Shown here piece after piece: positions 1 to 8,373 of a stretch of 22,893 nt of DNA (within the stretch, counting starts at the first letter, position 1; every line of letters starts with the position of its first letter). Source of the DNA: Chromatiales bacterium. GTDB lineage: Bacteria > Pseudomonadota > Gammaproteobacteria > UBA6429 > Thiohalophilaceae. A program made the translations under genes and the position numbers. The stretch spans positions 1-22,893 of the forward strand of contig JAHEDB010000005.1 in the NCBI GenBank assembly GCA_024641465.1, written 5' to 3'. The notes below the pieces were generated by a model. It saw nothing but the letters and a program-made list of their open reading frames with translations, searched no databases and was not told the origin of the DNA.

Positions 1-73
1 CGAGCATATCGAGCAGGCGGTGCAGGAGCTGGGTGATTTCCGTTTCGTCTTCCAGCCAGCGTGGTCTGTCCAT
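1..73 (-). CDS. jetD: JetD, Wadjet nuclease subunit (5' end only)
   Basis: Only the first 24 codons are in the window; the gene runs off the left edge. The visible start reads MDRPRWLEDETEITQLLH. The start is the ATG at 73, with a GAGG ribosome-binding site 7 nt upstream that lies inside the end of jetC. The jetC stop is only 2 nt away, so the two genes are translationally coupled. In Wadjet (JetABCD, also MksBEFG) the fourth gene encodes a Toprim-fold nuclease that cuts circular DNA after the SMC complex has extruded it. No nuclease residue is visible here. The assignment rests on position after jetABC and on the usual four-gene order, not on a domain match. Confidence 0.72.
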   Translation of the reverse strand, partial: MDRPRWLEDETEITQLLHRLLDML

Positions 74-75
74 GT

Positions 76-3000
76 TTATGCCTCGGCCAGGACCTCGGCC
101 ATAAAGTCCAGTTCGGCCTGCTGATAGACGGTCTTGCGGTGATGTTCCCACAGTTGCTGGATGCGTTCCTGATTGCATTGTTTGCGATCTACCAGCACGC
201 GGGTTTGCAACTGGCCGCGGGGCTGAGCACTGGGTGTCTTGGCAAACACAAATTCATTGCTGATCAAGTCCATGTAGGGGCCGCACTTGCTGGTGGGCAT
301 GATGAACAGCAGTTGCAGGCCCAGGCTCTCGGTCAGATAGTTGATCACCTCGCGTGAGCGGGTCTCGTCCATTTTTGAAAAGGCCTCGTCGACCAGCACC
401 ATGCGTAAATGGGTATTGCCCTCGGCAAAGCGGAAGGCCGAGGTGATGGCGGCAGAGCGAATAATATAGGCCGGGGTTTCGAGCTGGCCGCCGGAGCCGG
501 TGCCGTATTCACTCAAAGGGATCGGTTCCTTGCCTTCGACTTCCTTATATATCTCGTAGCGCCGGTAGTTGCGGTAGTCGGCGATACGTTGCAGGTCGCG
601 CATGGCGCGTTGTTCATCCTCATCCAGCAACATGGCCAATAGTTCATTTAAAATCGTTTTGGATTTGGTACTGAGTTCGGCATTAAACAGTGTCACTTCG
701 TCGCTCAGCACCGGGTTCTTTACCAGCTCTTCAAAGAAGCGGGCATAGTCGCGGTATTCCGGTATCCACTCACTGGCAAAGCGGAAGGTCTCGCGGTCGG
801 CGCCAAAGCGGTGGTGTTGCAGTTCCTTGTTGAGTTGTTCGATCTGGCGCTTGCCTGCACTCAACGCCTGATAGATGGCGTGACACAGATGGGTGACGAA
901 GGCGTTATTGAATGAGTCCTTCAATACGTTCAATTGCTGGTGTCGTTCGACCAGGATATTGTTTTTGAGCAGGTTGTAGATCCGATCCAGTTCGCGTTGC
1001 AGATCGCAGATCGACTGGAACAGACGGGCATCATACTCACCACTGAACTGAATATAGGAAATGGCGTCTGCCGGGCGGCAATGCTGGTTGTGTTGCTGGA
1101 TCTCTTCGGCGGTCTTGCGTTCAAGTTGATGCAGTCTTTTTTCCAGCTCCTGCCGGTAGTTTTGACTGTGTTCGATATTGAGATCCTGCGCCTCCTGCTC
1201 GGCGGCGGCGAGGCGCGCGGCGAGGTCCAGATCGGGCCAGACCGCGGCGATGGCGTTGAGGGCGTCTTCACGGTATTCCAGCCGGGCGCTGTTTTGGTCC
1301 TGTCGTTCGGTGATTTTGCCGATTTGTTTATCGATGGAAGACAGTTCCTTGCGGATCTCGCCCAATTGCTGATTGAGTTCATCTTTCTGCGCGGAGAGTT
1401 TGTTCTGTTCATCTTTCAGGCGTTGCAGGTGTTGTTCCAGTTCGGTATGTGCCGACAGGTCCAGTTGCGTGAGCAGATTTTCGACCTTCTGATTTTCCCG
1501 GTGGGTGTTGAGAATACCGGCCAGGGTATCGGCATAGCGTGATGGGCGCAGCGCATCGACATTGCGCAGCAGGGCACCGGCCTGTTGCTGTTCGTCATTG
1601 GCCCGGTTCCAGTCGATCTCGATCTCTTGCAACTCAGCCTGCTTTGCCGCTAGCGCCCGTTCACGGGCAGCGGCGCCAAACACCAGATCGCTATCCGGCA
1701 TATCACAACGCCACATGCTGTAATTGCCCGAGGCCATGCCATCTTCGGTAAGGCCGCGGCGGGTGGTGCGTAATTCGTCGGCCGAGCTGACGCGCTGTAC
1801 CGAGCCATAACTGGCGATCAGGTAGGCGGCAGCCACGGCGTGGTTGAACTCCAGCACATGGATGATGGAGTTGGCGTGCAGGTCGAGCCGTTCGGCATCG
1901 CGGATCGCCTTGTCGCCCTGGATAATACGGGCCTTGTTGTCTCGTCCGGGCAGGCCACGCACGATGCGGATTGCCCTGGCCTCATATTCGGCTTCGACCA
2001 GGATCGAGAATCGCGCCCCACCCAGGTAGCCCTCGATGGCCTCCTGCCAGCGTGGGTCTTTGACCTCGACGTGGTCACACAGCACGCGCGGGTCGGCGGC
2101 GGGGCATTGCTGGCGAATGGCCTTGATGGCGCGTTCGACATGGCCGGGGTAAGACACCTGATTGGCGCCGAGGCGGTCGATCTCCTGCTGCTTCTGGCTG
2201 CGCTGTTCAACCAGGCGTTGATAGCGATTGCGCTGCTTGTGGACGAAGGCGGCGAGCTGGTCGCGCAGAGAGTCTGTTTCCCTTGCTTCATTCCAGTGCT
2301 GGTGCCAGCTGTTTTGTTTCTGCTGGATGCCACGCATCTGTTCGAGACGGCCTTCTACCATCGGCACCTGACCGGACAGATCACGTTGCACCAGGCTATG
2401 AATATCCTGTAGCGCCTCCTTGCCGGTTTCGATCACCGCTTTGGCCATGGCGCTGGTCTGTAAGATCGCCAGTTCGGGCAGGCCTTGCAGCAGTTCGGGT
2501 GCGATGAGGGCCTGTCGAATGTCACGACTGACCTGTACATTGCTGGAGAGGATCTGATCCTGCTCCAGTACGGCGCGGGCCTGTTCAACCAATTGCCCGT
2601 CGAGTTCATGTTTTTGTTTTTCGAGGGCATCCTTCTGGCGCAGGGCATCGACGCCTTGCCGCTGTGCCTCCAGGCTGATCAGTTGATCGCGGATCTGTTC
2701 AGAGCGTTGCTGGATATCCCGAATGGCGACTTCATTATCCTGCTGAGCCTGACGCTGTTCGCGCTGTTGTTGTTTAGTCCGCAGGTAGTCGCGCTGCTGT
2801 TGCTGATAGATGGCCTGGGCAAGGGTGTAATCGAGGGTGTTTAATTCGATCCACTGATCAATATAGGATTGTGAGTGGCGCTTGGCGCTGTCCAGTATCT
2901 TGATGGATTCAACCAGGCGGGCGGCATCGCCTTCCATGCTGTGGATGGTCTTTAACTGGGCAGATACCGAACGCACCGCCTCGCCCAGATCCTTCTGTTC

Positions 3001-3714
3001 GAGGATCTCATCGGCCACAAAGCGGTCGATGCTCTTGACGGGTTTATAGGCCATGAAGCGGGAAAAGGCCCGTGCCGCAGCGATGGCCTCGGCCTCGGGC
3101 ACGGCATCGGCCTTGCCACGAAAGGCGGCATACAGGCGGCGCAGATAGGCCTTCTTGGTTTCGTATTTTTCAACGCGCCGTTTGCCGAACTCCTTGATCA
3201 GCAGGCTGTGTAATTCGGTCAGCGGGGTGACGTATTTGCCCGCCTTGTCCTCACGCACAAAATGCTCAAGCCTGAGCAGTTCACCACTGACAATAAAAAA
3301 TTGCGCATCGTCCTGCCGGGCGATGCTGTGTTTCCCGGCGGTATCGAGCCAGGCGCGCACCGCAATGATCGCGCTAAAGGGCTCGCCGCTTTCACCGGCC
3401 GTCGGATGAAACATCGCCGCCAGATAACCATCGGTCGGTTCGAGGCGGGCATAACTGCCGTCATCACAGCCCAATATATAAGAGGCGAGAGTTCGGACGC
3501 GTTTGCCGCCGCGACCCCGCTGAGTGGTTTCATCCTGGCCGGGGTTGTACTGAAAAAGATTTTCATGCGCTGCCGTCATGATGGTCTGGATGGCATCGGC
3601 GGCGGTGGTCTTGCCGGAGCCGTTGCCGCCGGAAAACAGATTCACCGGGCCGAAGTCAAATTCCAGACTTGGGATGTTGCCCCAGTTGACGTAGACAAAT
3701 TGCTTAAGAAACAT
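76..3714 (-). CDS. jetC: JetC, SMC-like ATPase of a Wadjet (MksB-type) system
   Basis: This 1212-residue protein is the motor subunit. In Wadjet systems the SMC dimer extrudes DNA loops and recognises small circular plasmids for cutting by JetD. An N-terminal ATPase half carries Walker A GGNGSGKT at about residues 29-36. It is followed by long Gln/Glu/Arg-rich coiled coils with a central hinge-like region around residues 540-680. A C-terminal half holds an ABC-signature-like GTGSGGQ ending near 1077, then Walker B LVDEAF with D1109-E1110 and a D-loop (SKMDE). The reading frame opens 23 codons upstream, but the ATG at 3714 is preferred. It has GAGG at 6-nt spacing, and the protein then begins MFLKQFVYVNWG, as expected for an SMC head. 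It overlaps the end of jetB by 11 nt. The gene appears intact. Confidence 0.9.
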   Translation of the reverse strand: MFLKQFVYVNWGNIPSLEFDFGPVNLFSGGNGSGKTTAADAIQTIMTAAHENLFQYNPGQDETTQRGRGGKRVRTLASYILGCDDGSYARLEPTDGYLAAMFHPTAGESGEPFSAIIAVRAWLDTAGKHSIARQDDAQFFIVSGELLRLEHFVREDKAGKYVTPLTELHSLLIKEFGKRRVEKYETKKAYLRRLYAAFRGKADAVPEAEAIAAARAFSRFMAYKPVKSIDRFVADEILEQKDLGEAVRSVSAQLKTIHSMEGDAARLVESIKILDSAKRHSQSYIDQWIELNTLDYTLAQAIYQQQQRDYLRTKQQQREQRQAQQDNEVAIRDIQQRSEQIRDQLISLEAQRQGVDALRQKDALEKQKHELDGQLVEQARAVLEQDQILSSNVQVSRDIRQALIAPELLQGLPELAILQTSAMAKAVIETGKEALQDIHSLVQRDLSGQVPMVEGRLEQMRGIQQKQNSWHQHWNEARETDSLRDQLAAFVHKQRNRYQRLVEQRSQKQQEIDRLGANQVSYPGHVERAIKAIRQQCPAADPRVLCDHVEVKDPRWQEAIEGYLGGARFSILVEAEYEARAIRIVRGLPGRDNKARIIQGDKAIRDAERLDLHANSIIHVLEFNHAVAAAYLIASYGSVQRVSSADELRTTRRGLTEDGMASGNYSMWRCDMPDSDLVFGAAARERALAAKQAELQEIEIDWNRANDEQQQAGALLRNVDALRPSRYADTLAGILNTHRENQKVENLLTQLDLSAHTELEQHLQRLKDEQNKLSAQKDELNQQLGEIRKELSSIDKQIGKITERQDQNSARLEYREDALNAIAAVWPDLDLAARLAAAEQEAQDLNIEHSQNYRQELEKRLHQLERKTAEEIQQHNQHCRPADAISYIQFSGEYDARLFQSICDLQRELDRIYNLLKNNILVERHQQLNVLKDSFNNAFVTHLCHAIYQALSAGKRQIEQLNKELQHHRFGADRETFRFASEWIPEYRDYARFFEELVKNPVLSDEVTLFNAELSTKSKTILNELLAMLLDEDEQRAMRDLQRIADYRNYRRYEIYKEVEGKEPIPLSEYGTGSGGQLETPAYIIRSAAITSAFRFAEGNTHLRMVLVDEAFSKMDETRSREVINYLTESLGLQLLFIMPTSKCGPYMDLISNEFVFAKTPSAQPRGQLQTRVLVDRKQCNQERIQQLWEHHRKTVYQQAELDFMAEVLAEA

Positions 3715-4369
3715 CGGTCGCCTCAATCTCAACAGCATCGGACAAGCCATCCTGCATGGCAAGCAGGGCATCATCGGTGACAAAACTGACGATCATCGGA
3801 TGGATACGCAGCCAGGCCTCGGCGACATCGATGTCTTCATCCTGACGAAATTTGATGAGTCGCAATTGTTGCAGACGATTAAAGATTCGCCGCCGCTCCG
3901 TCACCTTGTCGGGCAGGGAACGTCCCAGCAGATTCTTCATCGCAATACTCAAGGACTCCATGGATTCGGAGACAAAACCTGCATCATCCAACTGGCCTTC
4001 GCGCAGGGCCTTGTCATATTGCAGACGCAACACCAGCAGCAGCGCTACCTCATCCTGTCGCAGACGCGCGCGCAGGCTGCCGGCAAAGGCATTGTGCTCG
4101 CTATCTTCCATGCCCGGCACATTGGCGCCGGGAGGATACAGTCGCAGATAGGCGAAGCGTGGATCATGGAATACCGTTACGCCCATCAGTTGCAGATATT
4201 CTTCAATCAGTGGCTGGATACGCAGATAACGATCATAGAGCTGTTGCTCGATCTGGTTTTCTGCACGGCACAGCACGCCGTAGTTGAGCAGGCGCAGGCA
4301 TAGTTCACGAAACTCATCCAGCTCAAGGCCCTTGCGCTCAAGCTCCTCCAACAGGCTCTCGGTCAGCAT
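3704..4369 (-). CDS. jetB: JetB, kleisin-binding (MksE-type, DUF4194-like) Wadjet subunit
   Basis: This 221-residue, mainly helical acidic protein fits the MksE/JetB (KITE-like) subunit in length and position. In the complex that subunit binds the kleisin JetA and helps hold DNA in the SMC ring. The middle region, with its arginine-rich RARLRQDEVALLLVLRLQYD stretch near residue 100, resembles the DUF4194 family from memory. The start is the ATG at 4369, one base after the jetA stop, with GGAG about 10 nt upstream. Its last 11 nt overlap the jetC start. Tight spacing on both sides implies that the three subunits are made in a coupled way. The family assignment depends mostly on operon context plus general resemblance. 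Confidence 0.82.
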   Translation of the reverse strand: MLTESLLEELERKGLELDEFRELCLRLLNYGVLCRAENQIEQQLYDRYLRIQPLIEEYLQLMGVTVFHDPRFAYLRLYPPGANVPGMEDSEHNAFAGSLRARLRQDEVALLLVLRLQYDKALREGQLDDAGFVSESMESLSIAMKNLLGRSLPDKVTERRRIFNRLQQLRLIKFRQDEDIDVAEAWLRIHPMIVSFVTDDALLAMQDGLSDAVEIEATDVS

Positions 4370-4370
4370 C

Positions 4371-5801
4371 TTATACGCGCTCCATTAATTCAATCGTGAA
4401 TTCATCGGTCTGTTCAAAATATTCGGTCCGCACCCGGTTTGGCGTCGGGCTGATCTTAAAACTAAACTCGCTGGAATCGGCGGAGCCAAGCTCGATGATA
4501 TGCGCACTCATCAGTAGTTCTCTGGCATTGCTAATGGGCAGGTTCTGACTGTGGATGCGATGTCCGTCACTCAGGGCGCGAATTACATAGTCGCGCTGGC
4601 GTCGGCTGTTAAAGGTAAAGGCCAGGTCAACGGCGGTCTGTACAAACATCGCCTTGCGGTCATCATGATCATTATCATGATGTTCCTCCAGGGCGCTGTT
4701 GACATGCCGCTGTTTGCGTTCTGCATGGAGTCGCAGGCTGTCGGGATCGACAAAACCAATATTTAGAGAAGATACGGCCCTGCCGACAGCACGGAGTGCG
4801 GCCTGCTGTTTTTCATCCGGGCTCTGCTTGAATTGTTCGCACAGTGTATGCAACTGATTCTGTGCCCCGGCACTGGTATAACTTAACTGGCGCATGATGA
4901 TGTCGGCGCGACGGGTAAAACTGTTCAATGCCTGGCGCAGGGCCGGCAACATGATCGCCGAGGCATTGTGCATGCGCGTATCGATGCCATCGAGGATGGT
5001 CAGAAATACCGAATGCTGTTTGTCTTCGATCAGCTCAGGTGCTGCGCGACGTAAATCCTTTTCGGCCTGGGTCTTGAATTCCTTGCGCTTACGTTTGGCC
5101 TTGCCAATCAGCTCACTGATCTCATCACGATATTTTTCAACCGAGTCGGCGGACAGACGTATCGCCAGGTCCGGCATAAAACGGTTTTCCATAAAATCAA
5201 AAAATTCATCCGAGGCGCGCTGCACCACCTGTTGCGATTCGACCTCTTTGACCAACTGGCGCTTGCGCTCATCCAGTTCGGCAATCACGTCGGAGAAATC
5301 GGCGATGATCCGTTCCGAATATTCGAAGGCGTCGAGCAGATCATAGACCTCACCTTTATCGAGAAAGGATTGCAGGGCGTTACGGGTGTTGCGTGTATTG
5401 CGATGCCGGGTGCGAAACTTGCCACCCGAGGCCTCGACCATCGGCTGGGTAAACAGTCGGCCATGGCGGGTAAAGGCATAGGTGCTGTGCAGGGTCGCCT
5501 CATCCATCTGCCGTTCCAGCCAGCCGTGTTCCAGCAGCTGGTTGAGGATCCAGTTGGCCTGCTCGCGCTGCGAACGCACGGGTGCGGCAAATTCATCGGC
5601 CTCGTCCTCATCAAACACCGGACTGCGGGCGATCGCCTCTTCGAGGATTTCGATGATCTGATCACGGTTAAAGCTGCGGCTGTAATCTGCCAGTGAACTG
5701 TACAGGCGGGCGTAAAAGGTGCGCAGACAATCCAGCACCTGGCCGCGATATTTACTGTTCAGGGGCTTAAAAAAGTATTGTCTTTCTTCAGCAAAAAACA
5801 C
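4371..5801 (-). CDS. jetA: JetA, kleisin (MksF-type) Wadjet subunit
   Basis: A kleisin-like subunit bridges the two SMC heads of JetC and recruits JetB. The protein is helical and charged. Its N-terminal part (ERQYFFKPLNSKYRGQVLD) leads into winged-helix-like segments with TRHGRLFTQP, then long helices rich in Glu, Arg and Gln. It looks more like the DUF5716-type JetA than the DUF3375 form of type I Wadjet, but I cannot confirm the subtype. Start choice is uncertain. The frame is open back to a TTG at 5864 and contains an ATG at 5825, neither with a good ribosome-binding site. The GTG at 5801 is chosen because homologues usually begin just before this FF..ER..F.PL region, giving 476 residues. 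It is the first gene of the operon and lies right behind a tRNA gene. Confidence 0.82.
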   Translation of the reverse strand: MFFAEERQYFFKPLNSKYRGQVLDCLRTFYARLYSSLADYSRSFNRDQIIEILEEAIARSPVFDEDEADEFAAPVRSQREQANWILNQLLEHGWLERQMDEATLHSTYAFTRHGRLFTQPMVEASGGKFRTRHRNTRNTRNALQSFLDKGEVYDLLDAFEYSERIIADFSDVIAELDERKRQLVKEVESQQVVQRASDEFFDFMENRFMPDLAIRLSADSVEKYRDEISELIGKAKRKRKEFKTQAEKDLRRAAPELIEDKQHSVFLTILDGIDTRMHNASAIMLPALRQALNSFTRRADIIMRQLSYTSAGAQNQLHTLCEQFKQSPDEKQQAALRAVGRAVSSLNIGFVDPDSLRLHAERKQRHVNSALEEHHDNDHDDRKAMFVQTAVDLAFTFNSRRQRDYVIRALSDGHRIHSQNLPISNARELLMSAHIIELGSADSSEFSFKISPTPNRVRTEYFEQTDEFTIELMERV

Positions 5802-5872
5802 TATGGATAGTGACCCCAAACACATGACTGGCGAGCAAGAGCGGCAAGTGGACCGGCTGAACAATAAAAAAA

Positions 5873-5949
5873 TGGCGCGCCCGACAGGAGTCGAACCTGT
5901 GACCTTTGCCTTCGGAGGGCAACACTCTATCCAACTGAGCTACGGGCGC
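5873..5949 (-). tRNA. tRNA-Arg(CCG)
   Basis: A full 77-nt cloverleaf reads on the minus strand from GCGCCCGTAGCTC to the encoded CCA. The acceptor stem GCGCCCG/CGGGCGC pairs perfectly. The anticodon stem TTGCC/GGCAA encloses the loop CTCCGAA, so the anticodon is CCG and decodes CGG. The T arm is CAGG-TTCGACT-CCTG. The sequence is very close to E. coli argX. Seven T follow the CCA directly on the minus strand, and the jet operon begins within about 70 nt, so the tRNA 3' end may be the integration point of that cassette. Confidence 0.97.
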
Positions 5950-5968
5950 TTTTAATTCTGAGCCCGTG

Positions 5969-5998
5969 ATTCTATCAGAGTTTAAAAATTCACAGCAC
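5969..5998 (-). promoter_or_regulatory. Possible promoter of tRNA-Arg (and perhaps jet operon)
   Basis: On the minus strand a TAGAAT -10 (5969-5974) lies about 20 nt upstream of the tRNA and is followed by a GC-rich discriminator, as is usual for stable RNA promoters. The -35 is poor: GTGCTG (5993-5998) at 18-nt spacing is the only candidate at normal distance. Confidence 0.35.
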
Positions 5999-6048
5999 CT
6001 GTCGATAACCTATTTGTCGGTTATTTTCCATAAATCGGGTAATGTCTT

Positions 6049-6714
6049 ATGGCCGTGATACATACCAAACCCCCAGCAAGGCACGTTATTGTGGCCGGCA
6101 TACTGCTCTTGGGCTGGTTGCTGGGGACGGCCTACGGTTTTTGGTGGTTCCAATTCAAGGACTTACGGCCTTTTTCCAGGGTAAGCGCTAATAAAAATAC
6201 CTTTTTCGATGGTGAAAGGCTGCGTGTACACCTTGAGCGAGCGCTTGTGAAAAATAAAGCTGTGCTCAGTTCGGACGATAACAGCACTACTACCCTGGTG
6301 CACTTCTGGGACCCGGCCTGTGCCTGTAGCCGCTTCAATGAGCTCCATGTCCGGCAGTTAATTGTGGAATACCAGAAACGCGGTATCCGGTTTCTGGTTC
6401 TGGCCAGGGCGGATGCCTTTAGCGATCGGGCGACACTCCAAACAAAGGCCCGGGCAATTTTTGGCGATGTCGAGGTGATGCTGACCAGCGATGTGGGACT
6501 GAATAAAAACATCCCCTCCAGTCCGGCGGCCATCATCCTCGATAGCAAGCAACAGCTGGCCTATTTCGGACCCTATAGTGAAGGGGCGGTTTGTAGCATC
6601 GGTACAGGCAAGTTTGTCGAACGAATTCTGGATGGGGTATTGGCGGGCAATAACCCGCAGTTTATCAATACCCTGGCCTACGGGTGTTTTTGTGACTGGC
6701 AAAAACATGGCTAG
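6049..6714 (+). CDS. Membrane-anchored thioredoxin-fold protein with CxC motif (DUF6436-like)
   Basis: The protein has 221 residues. One N-terminal membrane anchor spans roughly residues 12-34, and the rest should be periplasmic. A redoxin fold is suggested by the strand VHFWDP leading into CACS (C91, C93), by the later FLVLAR strand, and by IPSSPAAIILD, whose proline before AII is in the cis-Pro position. The usual redoxin CxxC is replaced by C-x-C, and three more cysteines lie near the end (C182, then C213 and C215 in GCFCDW). That pattern resembles the DUF6436 family, recalled rather than searched. The likely role is thiol-disulfide or copper-related chemistry in the envelope. The substrate is unknown. 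The start ATG has only a weak ribosome-binding site. It is divergent from the tRNA-Arg gene. Confidence 0.7.
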   Translation: MAVIHTKPPARHVIVAGILLLGWLLGTAYGFWWFQFKDLRPFSRVSANKNTFFDGERLRVHLERALVKNKAVLSSDDNSTTTLVHFWDPACACSRFNELHVRQLIVEYQKRGIRFLVLARADAFSDRATLQTKARAIFGDVEVMLTSDVGLNKNIPSSPAAIILDSKQQLAYFGPYSEGAVCSIGTGKFVERILDGVLAGNNPQFINTLAYGCFCDWQKHG

Positions 6715-6777
6715 GGCAAGATCAGTTAGCGGATTAATTTAAGTGAAAAGTGCGTGAATAATAGAGAGGCGTTAACA

Positions 6778-8157
6778 ATGCAATCGGTGCTAAAACCAAA
6801 CCAGACAGATGCGAATAACAGTGTCAATTTTCGTACCCTGATACAACAGCAAGGCGATGCGGATCGCCTGATGACCGGCGTGATCTGGTTCCTGATGGTG
6901 ATCTCATTTGCCATGTCATTCTGGTATGACACCCTGATGGCCTCCCTGTTGATCGGTCTGCCGGCTGTCGCCGTGCCGACGTTTATGACCCTGACCCTGG
7001 CCGGTACGCGCCTCAGTCGCATCGCGGTGGGTGCGGCCTTCATGATCTTTTCGGCGTTGATGATCCATCAGTCGCACGGCATGATCGAGTTTCATTTTGG
7101 TATTTTCGTCCTACTTGCCTTCCTCTTGCAGTATCGCGACTGGTTGCCTGTCATTACCTCGGCGGCGCTGATTGCCGTGCACCACATTGCCTTCTATGTG
7201 ATGCAGGAAATGGCCATGCCGGTGTATGTCCTGCCCAGGACCAATGGCATGGATGGCTTCTGGATCATCATTCTGCATGCGGTGTTCGTGGTGTTTGAAA
7301 CGGCGTTGCTGGTCTATATGGCCGTGAAGGGTGAGAAGGAGGTCCGCCAGCAGGAATCCATGATGAATGATATGAACGAGATGGTGGCCTCGCAGGAACA
7401 AATGATCGTACAGGCGCAGAATGTTTCCTCGAACCTGCTTAACGCCTCTCAGGAAATCACCCAATCAGCAGAAAAACTGAGTCAGGGCGCCTCGGAACAG
7501 GCCGCCAGTGTCGAAGAAACCAGCGCCTCGCTGGAACAAATGGTCGCCACCGTCGATCAAAACAGCGAAAACGCCCGCCAGACCAATGATATGGCAAGGC
7601 AGGCATCACAACAGGCGACCGACAGTGGCGCGGCGGTCAAGAGTACCGTCGCGGCGATGGAGCAGATTACCAAGCGCATCGGCATCATTGAGGATATTGC
7701 CTACAAGACCAATCTGCTGGCGCTGAATGCCGCGATTGAGGCGGCGCGGGCCGGTGAACACGGCAAGGGTTTTGCGGTGGTGGCCGATGAAGTGCGTAAA
7801 CTGGCCGAGCGTTCCCAGCAGGCGGCGCAGGATATCGTGTCGGTATCCCATGAAAGCCTGGCCGTGGCGACGCAGGCCGGTCAGATGCTGGAGATGATGG
7901 TGCCGAATATCCAGAAAACCGCCACCCTGGTGAGCGAGATTGCCGCCGCCTCGGAGGAACAACGCACCGGCCTCGGCCAGGTGAATCTGGCCGTGGGGCA
8001 ACTGGATTCGGTGGCGCAACAGAATGCCGCCTCTTCTGAAGAAATGGCGGCCACGGCTGAGAATATGCGTCAGCAGGTGGATGAATTGCAGGGGCTCATG
8101 CAGGCCCTGGCCAGTAACCAGCAGGAAGAGCCGGAGCAGGAGAGTGATGCGGCGTAA
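6778..8157 (+). CDS. Methyl-accepting chemotaxis protein with membrane-embedded sensor
   Basis: This 459-residue chemoreceptor transmits signals to the CheA-CheW complex. Residues 31-182 form about six membrane helices with almost no periplasmic loop. They carry EFHFG (104-108), YRDWLP (119-124) and a His pair (135-136). No HAMP domain is evident. The cytoplasmic part is a standard signalling hairpin whose tip IEDIAYKTNLLALNAAIEAA begins at about 304, followed by GKGFAVVADEVRKLAERS. Glu/Gln-rich methylation helices flank it. The C-terminus lacks a CheR-binding NWETF-type pentapeptide. The frame opens at a GTG 24 nt upstream, but the ATG at 6778 has GAGAGG at 8-nt spacing and is preferred. No chemotaxis kinase genes are nearby, so it is an orphan receptor. 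Confidence 0.93.
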   Translation: MQSVLKPNQTDANNSVNFRTLIQQQGDADRLMTGVIWFLMVISFAMSFWYDTLMASLLIGLPAVAVPTFMTLTLAGTRLSRIAVGAAFMIFSALMIHQSHGMIEFHFGIFVLLAFLLQYRDWLPVITSAALIAVHHIAFYVMQEMAMPVYVLPRTNGMDGFWIIILHAVFVVFETALLVYMAVKGEKEVRQQESMMNDMNEMVASQEQMIVQAQNVSSNLLNASQEITQSAEKLSQGASEQAASVEETSASLEQMVATVDQNSENARQTNDMARQASQQATDSGAAVKSTVAAMEQITKRIGIIEDIAYKTNLLALNAAIEAARAGEHGKGFAVVADEVRKLAERSQQAAQDIVSVSHESLAVATQAGQMLEMMVPNIQKTATLVSEIAAASEEQRTGLGQVNLAVGQLDSVAQQNAASSEEMAATAENMRQQVDELQGLMQALASNQQEEPEQESDAA

Positions 8158-8180
8158 TGACGTGCTGTATCGATTTAGCC

Positions 8181-8207
8181 AAAAAGGCCGCAATAAGCGG
8201 CCTTTTT
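8181..8207 (+). terminator. Rho-independent terminator after the chemoreceptor gene
   Basis: GGCCGC (8186-8191) and GCGGCC (8197-8202) form a perfect 6-bp stem with an AATAA loop, flanked by A5 and T5. It lies 24 nt after the stop codon. The A and T tracts make it potentially active in both directions. Confidence 0.92.
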
Positions 8208-8250
8208 ATTTCCCCGCCAGGATAAATAGCCGGTCAGGCCCTGCATACGG

Positions 8251-8279
8251 TTTTTTCAGGTCAACGATGTGGGTATAAT
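8251..8279 (+). promoter_or_regulatory. Likely promoter of the cytochrome c gene
   Basis: A perfect TATAAT -10 (8274-8279) lies 94 nt upstream of the GTG start. The -35 (TTTTTT, 8251-8256, 17-nt spacing) is weak, so an activator may be needed. The predicted leader of about 85 nt can form a small AGCCG/CGGCT hairpin. Confidence 0.5.
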
Positions 8280-8373
8280 TAGCGCCGTTTTGCTGGGCGT
8301 GAGCCGATCCCACGGCTACCGGTTCCTGCCATGGGCCAGTCCAGCCGGGTTTTCAATTTAAGAGGTAGCAATT

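Noticed and set aside
1840..2412. Long open frame on the + strand opposite jetC (190 codons), with similar ones at 934-1542 and 3262-3780
   Set aside because: They are antisense shadows of the strongly coding jetC frame. They have no ribosome-binding sites, and their products lack recognisable domains.
5802..5864. TTG start for jetA at 5864, 8 nt from the tRNA end
   Set aside because: There is no space for a ribosome-binding site, and the extra N-terminal residues do not look like part of the JetA fold.
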